Part shown: in pieces, positions 33,191 to 41,610 of the stretch | Layout of the letters: each line of letters starts with the position of its first letter | How positions within the stretch are numbered: position 1 is the stretch's first letter | Origin: JBBWZH01 sp035544115 | Lineage (GTDB): Bacteria; Actinomycetota; Actinomycetes; Mycobacteriales; CADCTP01 | DNA: 64,000 bases | Direction of reading: 5' to 3' | Assembly (NCBI GenBank): GCA_963714145.1 | Contig: OY970235.1 | Location: forward strand, 7,936,001 to 8,000,000 | Translations under genes and position numbers: made by a program | Notes under the pieces: model-generated | The model's database searches: none | What the model was told of the DNA's origin: nothing | Seen by the model: only the letters and a program-made list of their open reading frames with translations

Positions 33191-33781
33191 TCAGCGGGCC
33201 CAGCGGGTCAGGAAGTCGCGGACCTGGGCGGCGGTCATGCCGCGGGCGTTGGCGAACGAGCCGTCGTTGGTGGTGACCCTGACCTGGCCGGCCGCGGTGA
33301 GCACGGCCAGCGCGGGAATGCCGCTGCTGTTCAGGTCGACGTACCGGCCAGCTACCTCGAGGTTGTGATCGAACTCGCCGACGTAGATCGCGACCAGGTG
33401 GTAGTGCTGGCGCAGCACGGGCTGGACGGCCGGTGACCGGAACAACTGGTGCAGCACGACGCAGTCCGGGCACCAGTCGGCGCCGAAGTCGAGCAGGATC
33501 TCGCGGTGGTCGGCGCGGGCCAGGGCGCGTGCCGCGGCGATGTCGGCGGTGGCGTTGCGGGCCGGGTCGTAGCGCTCGGGCAGGGCGGCCGCGGTCGGGG
33601 TCGGGGTCGGCTTCGGGCCGGGCGGTCGGGCCGAGGTCGGCGTGGGGTCGGACGCCGCCGGGCTCGCCGTCGTGGTCGGCGGGCTGCCGGTCCGGGCCGC
33701 GCCGCCGCGGGTGCACCCGACCAGGGTGGTGGTGGCCAACCCGATGACCAGCACGGCACGCAGCCGCGGCGAAACCGACAC
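33191..33781 (-). CDS. Thioredoxin-fold lipoprotein
   Basis: 196 residues from GTG 33781. Residues 1-22 are a lipoprotein signal (RLRAVLVIGLATTTLVGC) with a lipobox ending in Cys. A Pro/Thr-rich spacer (about 25-65) leads to a thioredoxin domain with EILLDFGADWCPDCVVLHQL, so the active site is CPDC, and SSGIPALAVL carries the cis-Pro. It would act outside the membrane in disulfide exchange, similar to DsbD-gamma or TlpA-like reductants. The start is favoured by a TACGAT -10 box five bases upstream, implying a leaderless message. Confidence 0.85.
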   Translation of the reverse strand: MSVSPRLRAVLVIGLATTTLVGCTRGGAARTGSPPTTTASPAASDPTPTSARPPGPKPTPTPTAAALPERYDPARNATADIAAARALARADHREILLDFGADWCPDCVVLHQLFRSPAVQPVLRQHYHLVAIYVGEFDHNLEVAGRYVDLNSSGIPALAVLTAAGQVRVTTNDGSFANARGMTAAQVRDFLTRWAR

Positions 33782-33786
33782 AGCGG

Positions 33787-33792
33787 ATCGTA
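33787..33792 (-). promoter_or_regulatory. -10 box of a leaderless promoter for the thioredoxin lipoprotein
   Basis: TACGAT on the minus strand ends five bases before GTG 33781; TTGTCG lies 19 bases further upstream as a possible -35 element. Confidence 0.4.
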
Positions 33793-33975
33793 ACGGACAG
33801 TCGCGTTGAGTCGACAATATTTCACCCGGAGTGGCGACGCGCTGCCCGCCTTCGTTGTACGTTCCGACGATTAGGACGAAGACGATGGGACGTACCTCTT
33901 CCCCCGGAGGTGGGGGCAATCAGATCATTGCGGTGCCGGGTGGCCGGCTCGGTGTGGGTGGCAGGCGGGTGAGGC

Positions 33976-35184
33976 ATGACGGTGCTGGTGGACGACCCGG
34001 ACCCGGGGTTGGCCGGGCCCCGGGGTGACGGTGTGATCGACGTCGCCGGCCAGCGGCTGACCGTGGCCGAGTTCCTGGCCGAGTGCGCCCGCACCCTCGG
34101 CGATCCGGCCGCCCCGATCGCCGCCCAGCGGGACCGCTTCCTCGCCGCCGGGCTGGCCGCGCTGCGCCGGGCCCCGGACGGTCGCGAGTGGACGGCGGTC
34201 GGGCTGCGCCCGGCGGACGGGCGGTTCGCCGAACTGTGCGCGGAACTCGGCACCGCCGCCCGCGGCCTGCTGGCCGCCGGAGCGACCAACTTCTTCTTCA
34301 TGCGCAAGCCGCCTGGGCTGCGGGTGCGGCTCGCCGGCCCGCCGGATCTCGCCGCTGCACTTCGCTCGCATGTGGACAGTTGGCGTTCGGATGGTCTGCT
34401 GGCCGAGGTCGTGCCGAGCGGGTACGAGCCGGAAGAGCACCTGTTCGGCGGACCGGTGTCGATGCGATACGTGCACCGACTGTTCACTGTGGACTCGCTG
34501 GCCTGGCTCGACCACGCCGCGCGCTCCGGCGGCCTGCCGGCCTGGGCATTCTCGCTGCGGCTGATCCGGGCGCTGCTGGACGGGCTGGAGATCGTCGGTT
34601 GGGAGGACCTGGACGTCTGGGACCGGCTGCGCCGCCAGGCTTACCGGACGCTGCCGGCGCCGGTGACGGGCACCGCCGCGTATGCGGCGGCGGCCGAGGG
34701 GGTCCGGGCCGCCTGGGCCGGCGCTGACGATCCGGTCGCGGGCTTTCCGGCCACGGGCTTTCCGGCCGCGGGCTCTGCGGTCGCGGGCTCTGCGGTCGCG
34801 GGCTCTGCGCCCGCGGGCTTTCCGGTCGAGGTGAAAGCGGTTGCAGCGGAGTGGCGGGCCGGCTACTTCGCCACCCCCGAGGCGTACGTCGGGCCGCGCG
34901 AAGCCGCCGCATTCGCGATCGTGTTCCACTGGAACCGCGGCGGCCTCCCACCGCTGCGCCAGGGCCTGCTCGCCGAAGCGCTGGCCGACCGGGCCGCCCT
35001 GTCGGCTCGGGGTGCCGGGTCGGCTGGGGGCGCCGGGTCGGCTCGGGATGCCGAGTTGGCTCGGGGTGCTGGGTCGGCCGGGGGTGCTGAGTCGGCTCGG
35101 GGTGTCGAGTCGGCCAGCGGTGGCTCGACACCCAGGGGTGTCGGGCCGGCCGGGGGCGCCGGGTCGGGTGGGTGGGCCCGGTGA
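33976..35184 (+). CDS. LanB elimination domain as a separate protein (SpaB_C / thiopeptide-type)
   Basis: 402 residues with the hallmarks of the small subunit of split lantibiotic dehydratases: TNFFFMRKPPGLRVRLAGPP (about 101-120), EVVPSGYEPEEHLFGG, MRYVHRLFTVDSLAWLDH and WAFSLRLIRALLDGLEI. In class I lanthipeptide and thiopeptide pathways this domain removes glutamate from glutamylated Ser/Thr to give dehydro residues. Two low-complexity inserts interrupt or extend it: AGFPAAGSAVAGSAVAGSA (about 253-287) and a C-terminal Gly/Ser/Ala tail (about 340-402). ATG 33976 follows GTGAGG. The next gene starts in its stop codon (GTGA), so the two LanB halves are translated together. Confidence 0.85.
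   Translation: MTVLVDDPDPGLAGPRGDGVIDVAGQRLTVAEFLAECARTLGDPAAPIAAQRDRFLAAGLAALRRAPDGREWTAVGLRPADGRFAELCAELGTAARGLLAAGATNFFFMRKPPGLRVRLAGPPDLAAALRSHVDSWRSDGLLAEVVPSGYEPEEHLFGGPVSMRYVHRLFTVDSLAWLDHAARSGGLPAWAFSLRLIRALLDGLEIVGWEDLDVWDRLRRQAYRTLPAPVTGTAAYAAAAEGVRAAWAGADDPVAGFPATGFPAAGSAVAGSAVAGSAPAGFPVEVKAVAAEWRAGYFATPEAYVGPREAAAFAIVFHWNRGGLPPLRQGLLAEALADRAALSARGAGSAGGAGSARDAELARGAGSAGGAESARGVESASGGSTPRGVGPAGGAGSGGWAR
34735..35181 (+). repeat. Low-complexity coding repeats in the elimination-domain gene
   Basis: Two tracts, 34735-34835 (GCGGGCTCTGCGGTC units) and 34997-35181 (GGGTCGGCTCGGGGTGCC-like units), encode Ala/Gly/Ser-rich repeats in frame. Confidence 0.75.
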
Positions 35185-38100
35185 CCGAGGTGGCGCTGCT
35201 CCGGGTCTGCGGCCTGCCCGGGTCCGGATGGACAGTCGCGGCGGCGCCTGACCTGTTCGAGTTGGCCGGGGCGCTGGACGCCGGCGCCGAACGGCTGCGG
35301 GCCGACGCGACGGCGCTGGCGGCCCGGATCGGCGCCGAGCTGGTGCCCGGGCCGGAACTATCCACTGTGGATCGTGGGCGGGCACTCGCGGTCCGGCGGG
35401 CACTGCATACGACCGGCGATGCCCCCGCCGCCGACCTGGCCGCGGTCGCCGACCTTGCCGACTCGGTCCGACCCGGTCCGGTCGGGGCCGGGCAATCCGG
35501 CTGGGTCGGGGCCGGGCAGTCCGGCTGGGGCGGGCCTGGGCAGTCCGGCCCGGTCGGAGCCGGGCGATCTGGCCGGGTCGGGCCTGGGGAGTCCGGCCGG
35601 TCCGGTCCGGTCGGGGCTGAGCTGATCGGTCCGGTCGGGCCCGGGGCGGCCGAGCCGGGCCGGGCCGAGCCGCCCGGGCCGGTCGGGGTGGGGTTGGCCG
35701 GGTCTGAGCCGGTCGGCCTGGTTGCGGCCGGGTTGGCCGGGGCAGCGGGCGGTGAGGGCCCACTGGGTCAGGCGTTGCGCGGGCTGGCTGAGCGGCAGCA
35801 CGCGCTCGCCGCGGCGGTGGAGCGGTTCGACGCCGCGGTCGAGGCGGCCCAGACCGGGTGGCTCGGCGCCGCCTGGCAGGTGGTCGGCGAGTCGGCGACG
35901 GCTCGGCGGGCGGTCCGGGCGGCGAATCCGCTGGCGCTGGCCGATATCGCCGCGCGGCTGGCTGCGGGTGAGCCGTGGACCGGGAAGCGGTTGCGGCAGC
36001 GGGCCGACTACCTGTGGCGGCTGGCGACCCGGGGCAGTACCCGGGCCACCCCACGCGGCTGGCTCGGCCACCTGGCGCTGCTCCCGATCGACCCGGCCAT
36101 CCCGGCCGGGCCGCTGCCGCCGCTGCTGCCGGAGTACGCGATCGAGCAGGCCGGGAACCTGCACGTAGCGGCGCTGGCCGGCCTGGCCGCGGACTCGGTG
36201 TTGACGGTCGCGCCGCTGCACCGGTCCGGCGCCGGTCAGAGCCGGTTCTGGGTGGTCCGGCCGGAGGAACCGTCCCGGCTGATCGAGCTGACCGTCCGGA
36301 CCACGCCGGTGCTGGCGGCGATCGTCCGCGCGCTGCGCGAGCGGCCGTTGACCACCAACCAGCTCTGGTCCGAAGTGGACGGGCCGGCGCTGCCGCGCCG
36401 GGAGGTGTTCGACGGGTTCGTCCGGCACCTTGTCGGGCTGGGCGTGCTGGCCGCTGCCGCCCGACCCGGCTGGACGGTGCACGGCTGGCGCCCCTGGCCG
36501 GCCGACCCGCTGGCTGAGCCGGCGACCGGGCCGCTGGCTGAGTCGTCGGCCGACTCGCCGGCTGGGCCGTTGGCTGAGCCGTTGGCCAACCCGTCGGCCC
36601 GGTCGTTGGCTGAGTTGCCGGCCGGGCCGTTGGCCGACCCGTCCGTCGGGCCGTTGGCTGAGCCACTGACGAACCCGCCGGCCGAGCCGTCGGCCGACCC
36701 GCCGGCTGGGCCGTTGGCTGACCGGTCGGTCGGGCCGCTGGCTGAGCTGGCGGTCGAGCCGCCGGCCGGGTCGTTGGCCGACCCGTCGGCCGGGCTGGCG
36801 GTCGAGCCGGGTGGCTACGTCGATGTCTACCGGCGGGCGGCCGGCGGGCTGTCCCGGGCCACGTGCGCCGAGCTGGCGGAGCTGGTCGGCCTGGCGCTAC
36901 GGGTGCTGGCCGTGCTGGACAGCGAGCAGCCGCGACCCGCCGCGGGTCCTGACCTTCCGGACCCCGGCCCCGCGGAGCCGCGCCCGCTGCTGGAGCTGGT
37001 GGCCGCGGATGTCGCCGCCGAGCACGCCAGCGACCGTCCACTCCGGACCGAAGTGGACCCGGGGCATCACCATGACTGGCCGCCGGTCGAGGACCCGGAG
37101 TCGCCACCCGGCCGGCTGCTCGGCTGGCTGGCCGACCGGCTGGATGCCGGGCCGGTCGACGTCGACGCCAGCGTGCTCGACCGGAGCGCCCAGCTGGACT
37201 GGCCGGCCGACTGCCTGATCCGTCCATTGTGGCCGGGCGCGGCCGGGCTGCGCGAGGTGCCGGACCGGCCGGGCGCGGCCGGGCCGCGGGCGGTGCTGGA
37301 CCGGATCGAGCCGACCGGGCTGCTGGACGCCCGGTTCGGGCACGGGCTGGCGGCGCTGTTCGATGCCGGTGCCGCCCGGGCCGGCTGGTACCGGGAATTC
37401 CTGCGTGCGGTGGAGGAGGCAGCTCGCGGTCGGTTCGTCGAGCTGCTCGCGCCGGCGCTGTCGGACCGGGCCGCGAACGCGGTGCGCCGGCCGCTGCACA
37501 CCAGCTACTGGACCGGTGACCCGGATCTGCTCCGCTACTGCCCGACTCCGCCCGGGCCGGCGCCGCGATTCATCCCGCTTGCCGATATCACCGTCCGGCA
37601 GGTGGCCGGCGCGCCGGTGGTGGTGGCCGGCAGCGAGCCGATCTGGCCCGTCTACCACGCCACCCGCCAGCTACCGCCGCCCTGGGACGCGTTGGCCCGG
37701 AGGCTGCTCGGCGCCGGGCCGGCACCACCTCGGTCCCGCTGGCGCTCGCTGCGGTACTCGCTGCCGGCGTGGCCGGGGCGTGACTTCGTCCCGCGGATCA
37801 CTGTCGGCGCCGGCGCGCTGGTGCTGACGTGTGCGCAGTGGCGGGTCCGGCCGGGCGATCTCTGGCCGGCCACGGCCCCGCTGGCCGCGAAGGTGCGGGC
37901 GCTCGACCGGCTGCGCCGCCGGCTCGAACTACCGCGGTGGATCACCGCCGCGACCTCGGTGCACGACGAGCCGACCGCCTGCGACCTGCTCAGCCTGCAG
38001 GCGGTCGCGGTGCTCGACCGGCTGCTGCGGCACCGGGTGGAAGCGCTTTACCTTGCCGAGATGCTGCCGTCCCCGCCGCAGTTCCCGGTGTCCGACCAGG

Positions 38101-38231
38101 CCGCCGGATCGGGCCGCAGCCAGGCCGAACTGCTGTTCCGGCTGCCGCTCGGTGCCTCGCCCACCGCGATGGCCGCCCGCGCGGCCGCCGCCTATCAGAG
38201 CCGGGCCGCGCCGCTCGTGCCGGCCCGCTGA
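35181..38231 (+). CDS. lanB: Lantibiotic dehydratase LanB, glutamylation domain
   Basis: 1016 residues from GTG 35181, which overlaps the previous stop; GTG 35172 is also in frame. LanB blocks: TRGSTRATPRGWLGHLALLP (about 278-297), SRLIELTVRTTPVLAAIVRA, HTSYWTGDPDLLRYCP (about 772) and FVPRITVGAGALVLTCAQWR (about 870), ending SQAELLFRLPLG. The enzyme would transfer glutamate from glutamyl-tRNA to Ser/Thr of the precursor. Unusual: two Pro/Gly/Ala-rich repeat inserts, about residues 97-193 and 444-543, split the domain without breaking the frame. The C-terminal elimination domain is encoded by the preceding gene, so this is a split system. A precursor gene follows 103 bases downstream. Confidence 0.88.
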   Translation: MTEVALLRVCGLPGSGWTVAAAPDLFELAGALDAGAERLRADATALAARIGAELVPGPELSTVDRGRALAVRRALHTTGDAPAADLAAVADLADSVRPGPVGAGQSGWVGAGQSGWGGPGQSGPVGAGRSGRVGPGESGRSGPVGAELIGPVGPGAAEPGRAEPPGPVGVGLAGSEPVGLVAAGLAGAAGGEGPLGQALRGLAERQHALAAAVERFDAAVEAAQTGWLGAAWQVVGESATARRAVRAANPLALADIAARLAAGEPWTGKRLRQRADYLWRLATRGSTRATPRGWLGHLALLPIDPAIPAGPLPPLLPEYAIEQAGNLHVAALAGLAADSVLTVAPLHRSGAGQSRFWVVRPEEPSRLIELTVRTTPVLAAIVRALRERPLTTNQLWSEVDGPALPRREVFDGFVRHLVGLGVLAAAARPGWTVHGWRPWPADPLAEPATGPLAESSADSPAGPLAEPLANPSARSLAELPAGPLADPSVGPLAEPLTNPPAEPSADPPAGPLADRSVGPLAELAVEPPAGSLADPSAGLAVEPGGYVDVYRRAAGGLSRATCAELAELVGLALRVLAVLDSEQPRPAAGPDLPDPGPAEPRPLLELVAADVAAEHASDRPLRTEVDPGHHHDWPPVEDPESPPGRLLGWLADRLDAGPVDVDASVLDRSAQLDWPADCLIRPLWPGAAGLREVPDRPGAAGPRAVLDRIEPTGLLDARFGHGLAALFDAGAARAGWYREFLRAVEEAARGRFVELLAPALSDRAANAVRRPLHTSYWTGDPDLLRYCPTPPGPAPRFIPLADITVRQVAGAPVVVAGSEPIWPVYHATRQLPPPWDALARRLLGAGPAPPRSRWRSLRYSLPAWPGRDFVPRITVGAGALVLTCAQWRVRPGDLWPATAPLAAKVRALDRLRRRLELPRWITAATSVHDEPTACDLLSLQAVAVLDRLLRHRVEALYLAEMLPSPPQFPVSDQAAGSGRSQAELLFRLPLGASPTAMAARAAAAYQSRAAPLVPAR
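35473..35760 (+). repeat. Coding minisatellite 1 in lanB
   Basis: Tandem units of about 30 bases encode PVGAGQSGWVGAGQSGW-type repeats in frame. Confidence 0.85.
36513..36810 (+). repeat. Coding minisatellite 2 in lanB
   Basis: Units of about 12-30 bases encode repeats such as GPLAEPLANPSARSLAEL and GPLADPSVG, about 100 residues in all. Confidence 0.85.
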
Positions 38232-38334
38232 TCCACCGGCGAAGGGAGGAGCACCCACCTCGTCCACTGTGGACGGAGTTGGCACCGAACCGGGCCGCTC
38301 GAACGGGCGGCCCAGTCACTCGAGGAGGAGCACC

Positions 38335-38499
38335 ATGCCGCCGACCACCGACCTGACCCCCAGCGTCCCGGTCGACTCCATCGAAGCACTGATCGCCGAG
38401 CTGGAGGCGCAGACCGAGCGCGAGGTCCCGCTCAGCGACATCACGGACCCCTGGCCGTCCGAGATCTGCACCGGCCGCTTCACCTGCGTCCCGCGCTAA
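38335..38499 (+). CDS. Class I lanthipeptide precursor candidate
   Basis: A 54-residue peptide with ATG 38335 after GAGGAGGAG. The leader-like part is acidic and helical (SVPVDSIEALIAELEAQTER), then EVPLSDI, which may stand for the FxLD-type recognition motif of class I leaders. The end reads DPWPSEICTGRFTCVPR: two Cys with Ser43, Thr47 and Thr51 nearby, enough for at most two lanthionine rings. The position between lanB and lanC is exactly where a class I precursor is expected. The cleavage site is not obvious and no protease gene is seen in the cluster. I do not recognise a described product with this core. Confidence 0.8.
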   Translation: MPPTTDLTPSVPVDSIEALIAELEAQTEREVPLSDITDPWPSEICTGRFTCVPR

Positions 38500-38570
38500 C
38501 CGGACCGACCCGCCGGCGCGTCGGCTGGGCCCACACCCAGCCGGCGCGCCGGCTCCACCAGGGAGCACTC

Positions 38571-38648
38571 ATGCCGGTCCCGAGGTGCCGAACGGTTGCC
38601 GCCGGCCCGACCCGTACCGCCGCGGCCGGCCGGAAGCGCCGACCGTGA
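38571..38648 (+). CDS. Short leader-like ORF upstream of lanC
   Basis: ATG 38571 is preceded by a good ribosome site (GGGAG, six bases away) and opens 25 codons, MPVPRCRTVAAGPTRTAAAG and a basic tail, ending in a TGA that overlaps the lanC start GTG 38645. It may only couple translation of lanC. Its coding status is uncertain. Confidence 0.3.
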   Translation: MPVPRCRTVAAGPTRTAAAGRKRRP

Positions 38649-39850
38649 TCCGCGCCGGCGCGACCGACGGGGGTATATCGACCGGCGGCAGTACCGGGCA
38701 CGGCTCCGGTGCCAACGGCGGTGGCCGGCAGTTGGGCCTGCCGGATGCCGATCTGGCCGGCGTCGTGGCGGAGGTCGCCATCGGTCCGGGGCTGCGGCAG
38801 ACCGGCGACGCGGGAGTCGGCGTGCTGCTCGGGTTGGTCAGGACGGAACTGCCGGTGCGGCAGGCGTTGCTGGCCGAGTGGCTCGGTGGGCTGCGCGCCG
38901 GGGCCGCCGGCGGTGGGCTGTTCGGCGGTGGGTCGGCCGGGCACGCCGTCGGGCTGGCGTACGCGGCCGAGGCCGAGCCGAGGCTGGCCGGGTTGGCCAC
39001 CCGCCGGCGGGCGGCGTTGGCCGGCTGGGCCGGCGCGAGCCCGTGGCGCGGCGATGCGGTCGGCTGGGCCGACTATGACCTGATGACCGGGCCGGCGGGG
39101 GTGCTGCTCGCGCTGGCCAGCCTGCCGGCGCCCGCGCCGGCCGAGATCCGCCCGCTGGCCGAGCACCTCGCCGGCCTGACCGGCGACCTGGACCGGTTGC
39201 GGGTGCGGCGGCATGCCGGTGACGGTCAGGCCGCCCAACTCGGCCACCTCGACCACGGCCTGGCCCACGGCCTCGCCGGCGTCGTGGCCGCAATGACCGC
39301 TGCCGCCCGGCTGTTCGGACCCGAACCGCCCGGGTTGCGCCGGGCCGCGCACCGGCTCCGTGCGACGTCCTATGTGGACAGTACCGGCGTAGCGAGCTGG
39401 CCGCCGAGCAGCGCCGGGGCCGACCCGTCCCGTCCGGTCCACCGGCAGGCCTGGTGCTACGGCGCGCCGGGCGTTGCCTGGGCGCTCTGGGATGCCGGCC
39501 AGCTGTTGGGCGATGCCGAGCTGACCGGCCTCGCGGCCGCGGCGATGGCCAGCCTCTGCGCGGCCTGGGACGACGACCGCTACCTCTACGGCGAGCTGGG
39601 CGACCGGCTCGGCGTCTGTCACGGCGCGGCCGGTGTTCTCGCCGTCGCCGACGCGTTCGCCCGGCACGCCGGGCACCAGCCAGCGGCCGGGCTGCGTACC
39701 CACCTGCGCGGCCGGATTGACCCGGACCGCATCGCCGAGCTCGGCCGTACCGACCTGACCATGCTCAACGGCGCGGCCGGCGTGCTGACTGTGCTGACCA
39801 CTGTGGACGGTGGCCGGCGCGACTGGCTGCCGGTGCTGGGGCTGCGATGA
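38645..39850 (+). CDS. lanC: LanC-like lanthipeptide cyclase
   Basis: About 401 residues. The LanC alpha-toroid is recognised by LDHGLAHGLAGVVAAM (about 198), QAWCYGAPGVAWALWDAG (about 267) and GVCHGAAGVLAVADAF (about 322), which supply the Cys, Cys and His zinc ligands, and by LNGAAGVLTVL near the end. It adds Cys thiols to dehydro residues made by the split LanB. Start options: GTG 38645 (GGAAG eight bases upstream, coupled to the short ORF) or GTG 38585; the first 50 residues are Gly-rich and not conserved in look. The next gene overlaps by ATGA. Confidence 0.88.
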   Translation: MIRAGATDGGISTGGSTGHGSGANGGGRQLGLPDADLAGVVAEVAIGPGLRQTGDAGVGVLLGLVRTELPVRQALLAEWLGGLRAGAAGGGLFGGGSAGHAVGLAYAAEAEPRLAGLATRRRAALAGWAGASPWRGDAVGWADYDLMTGPAGVLLALASLPAPAPAEIRPLAEHLAGLTGDLDRLRVRRHAGDGQAAQLGHLDHGLAHGLAGVVAAMTAAARLFGPEPPGLRRAAHRLRATSYVDSTGVASWPPSSAGADPSRPVHRQAWCYGAPGVAWALWDAGQLLGDAELTGLAAAAMASLCAAWDDDRYLYGELGDRLGVCHGAAGVLAVADAFARHAGHQPAAGLRTHLRGRIDPDRIAELGRTDLTMLNGAAGVLTVLTTVDGGRRDWLPVLGLR

Positions 39851-41610
39851 CCGCGGTACTGCGGATGCTGCTCGCCGTCTCCCGCCGGAAAGTGGCGGCA
39901 CTCGCGGTGGTCGTGCTGGTGCAGGCGCTCGCCCCGGTCGCGGCGGTGGTCGCGGTCGGGCACCTGCTCGGTGCGGTGGTCGCGCTGCGCACCGATCCGG
40001 GCGCGCCCGGCCGGGCCTGGCTCGCGTTCGCGCTGCTGGCTGCCGCCTGGCTGGCCGATCAGCTGGCCCAGTTCGCCGGCGCGGCGCTCACCGCCCGGCT
40101 GAGCCGGCTGGTGGCCGAGCACATCACCGGCGCGGTGCTGGCGGCCAGCCTCCACCCGGTCGGCATCGGTCACCTGGAGGATCCGGCGCGGGCCGATCAG
40201 TTCAGCCTGGCCCAGGGGCTCGGCGCCGGCAGCTTCCCGCCGGCCGCCGCGGTAGCCGCGCTGACCCAGGTGGCGGTGATCCGGCTGCAGGCGCTGGCCA
40301 CGGCGGTGACGCTGGCCAGCGTGCTCTGGTGGGCGCCGCTGCCGCTGATTCTCGGCTGGGTACTGCTCGGCCGGCGCGTCGCCGGGCAACTCCGCGAGCA
40401 GGTGCGGGCGGTACAGGCGGAGACCGCGGCGCTGCGCCAGGCGACCTACTTCCGCACGCTCGGCCTGGACCTCGGCGCCGCCAAGGAGGTCCGGGTCTTC
40501 GGCCTCGGCGGCTGGCTGGCCGACCGGTTCACCGCCTGCTGGCAGGCCGGCATGGGTGAACTGCTCCGCCGCCGGGACAGCCGGCTGCCGCTGGCCTGGC
40601 GGACCGCGCTGCTGGTCGGCAGCTACGCGGCGGTGCTGACCGTCCTGGTGGACGCCACGCTGGCCGGTCGGGTGTCGATCACCGGGTTGACCATCGCGAT
40701 CCCGGCCGCGATCGCGATGTCCGGCTTCGGGTGGAGCGGGGATCCACAGTGGACGCTCGCCGGCGCGGCGCCGGCCATCCAGCAGGCGCTGGCACTGTCC
40801 GAGCCGGCGCCGCCGCGCGCCGGTCGTGACCCGGACGGGCCGCGGGTCGGCATCCGGTTCGAGGACGTCAGCTTCGGCTACCCCGGCCGCCCGGACCGAC
40901 CGGCGGACCGGCTGAACCTGTGCATCCCGGCCGGCCAGTCGCTGGCCATCGTCGGCGCGAACGGAGCCGGCAAGACCACCCTCATCAAGCTGCTGGCCCG
41001 GCTGTACGAGCCGGCCGCGGGCCGGATCACGGTCGACGACGTCGATCTGCGCGAGCTGGACGCGGCCGGCTGGCGCCGCCAGCTCGCCATCGTCTTCCAG
41101 GACTTCCTCCGGCTGGAGCTGACCGCCCGCGACAACGTCGCATGTGGACGGTCCGGTACTCCGGTGGACGAGGCGGCGCTCGCCGCCGCCGCATCCGCGG
41201 CCGGTGCCGCGGACCTGATCGCGACGCTGCCGCAGGGCTGGGACACCGTGCTGTCCCGCCGGTTCGGCGACACCGAGCTGTCCGGCGGCCAGTGGCAGAA
41301 GCTGGCGCTGGCCCGGGCGCTCTACGCGGTGCGGCTCGGCGCCCGGGTGCTTGTCCTGGACGAGCCGACCGCGCAGCTGGACGCGGCGGCCGAGGCCGAG
41401 CTCTACGCGCGGTACCTGGAGCTCACCCGCGGGCTGACCACCGTGCTGGTCTCGCACCGGTTCAACACGGTCCGGCTGGCCGACCGGATCGTGGTGCTCG
41501 CCGGCGGCCGCATCGTCGAGGACGGCAGCCACGACGAGCTGATCCGAGCCGGTGACTGGTACGCCCGGATGTTCCGGCTGCAGGCCGACCGGCTCGCGGC
41601 GTCCACATGA
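39847..41610 (+). CDS. ABC exporter half-transporter 1 of the class I cluster
   Basis: 587 residues. Six-helix membrane domain (about 10-310, e.g. VAALAVVVLVQALAPVAAVV and FALLAAAWLADQLAQFAGAA) and an ATPase domain with Walker A GANGAGKTTLI (about 371), Q-loop IVFQDFLRLELT, signature LSGGQWQKLALAR (about 478), Walker B VLVLDEPTAQLD and the H-loop VSHRFNT. No N-terminal C39 protease. It overlaps lanC (ATGA) and the next ABC gene (ATGA), so the two half-transporters are co-translated and probably form a heterodimer that exports the modified peptide. Confidence 0.9.
   Translation: MTAVLRMLLAVSRRKVAALAVVVLVQALAPVAAVVAVGHLLGAVVALRTDPGAPGRAWLAFALLAAAWLADQLAQFAGAALTARLSRLVAEHITGAVLAASLHPVGIGHLEDPARADQFSLAQGLGAGSFPPAAAVAALTQVAVIRLQALATAVTLASVLWWAPLPLILGWVLLGRRVAGQLREQVRAVQAETAALRQATYFRTLGLDLGAAKEVRVFGLGGWLADRFTACWQAGMGELLRRRDSRLPLAWRTALLVGSYAAVLTVLVDATLAGRVSITGLTIAIPAAIAMSGFGWSGDPQWTLAGAAPAIQQALALSEPAPPRAGRDPDGPRVGIRFEDVSFGYPGRPDRPADRLNLCIPAGQSLAIVGANGAGKTTLIKLLARLYEPAAGRITVDDVDLRELDAAGWRRQLAIVFQDFLRLELTARDNVACGRSGTPVDEAALAAAASAAGAADLIATLPQGWDTVLSRRFGDTELSGGQWQKLALARALYAVRLGARVLVLDEPTAQLDAAAEAELYARYLELTRGLTTVLVSHRFNTVRLADRIVVLAGGRIVEDGSHDELIRAGDWYARMFRLQADRLAAST

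Noticed and set aside
33857..33895. GTACGTTCC and GGGACGTAC as an operator for the class I cluster
   Set aside because: Arms are 21 bases apart with a mismatch; not enough to call a site.
33900..33930. GGAGGT in the loop of a CCCCC/GGGGG hairpin, as a ribosome site for a leader peptide
   Set aside because: No start codon at a usable distance follows it.
33925..37227. 1100-codon open frame opposite the LanB genes
   Set aside because: Arg/Pro-rich low complexity with no motif; the plus-strand genes have clear LanB blocks. Same reasoning for the long antisense frames at 3644-7195 and 7150-9246.
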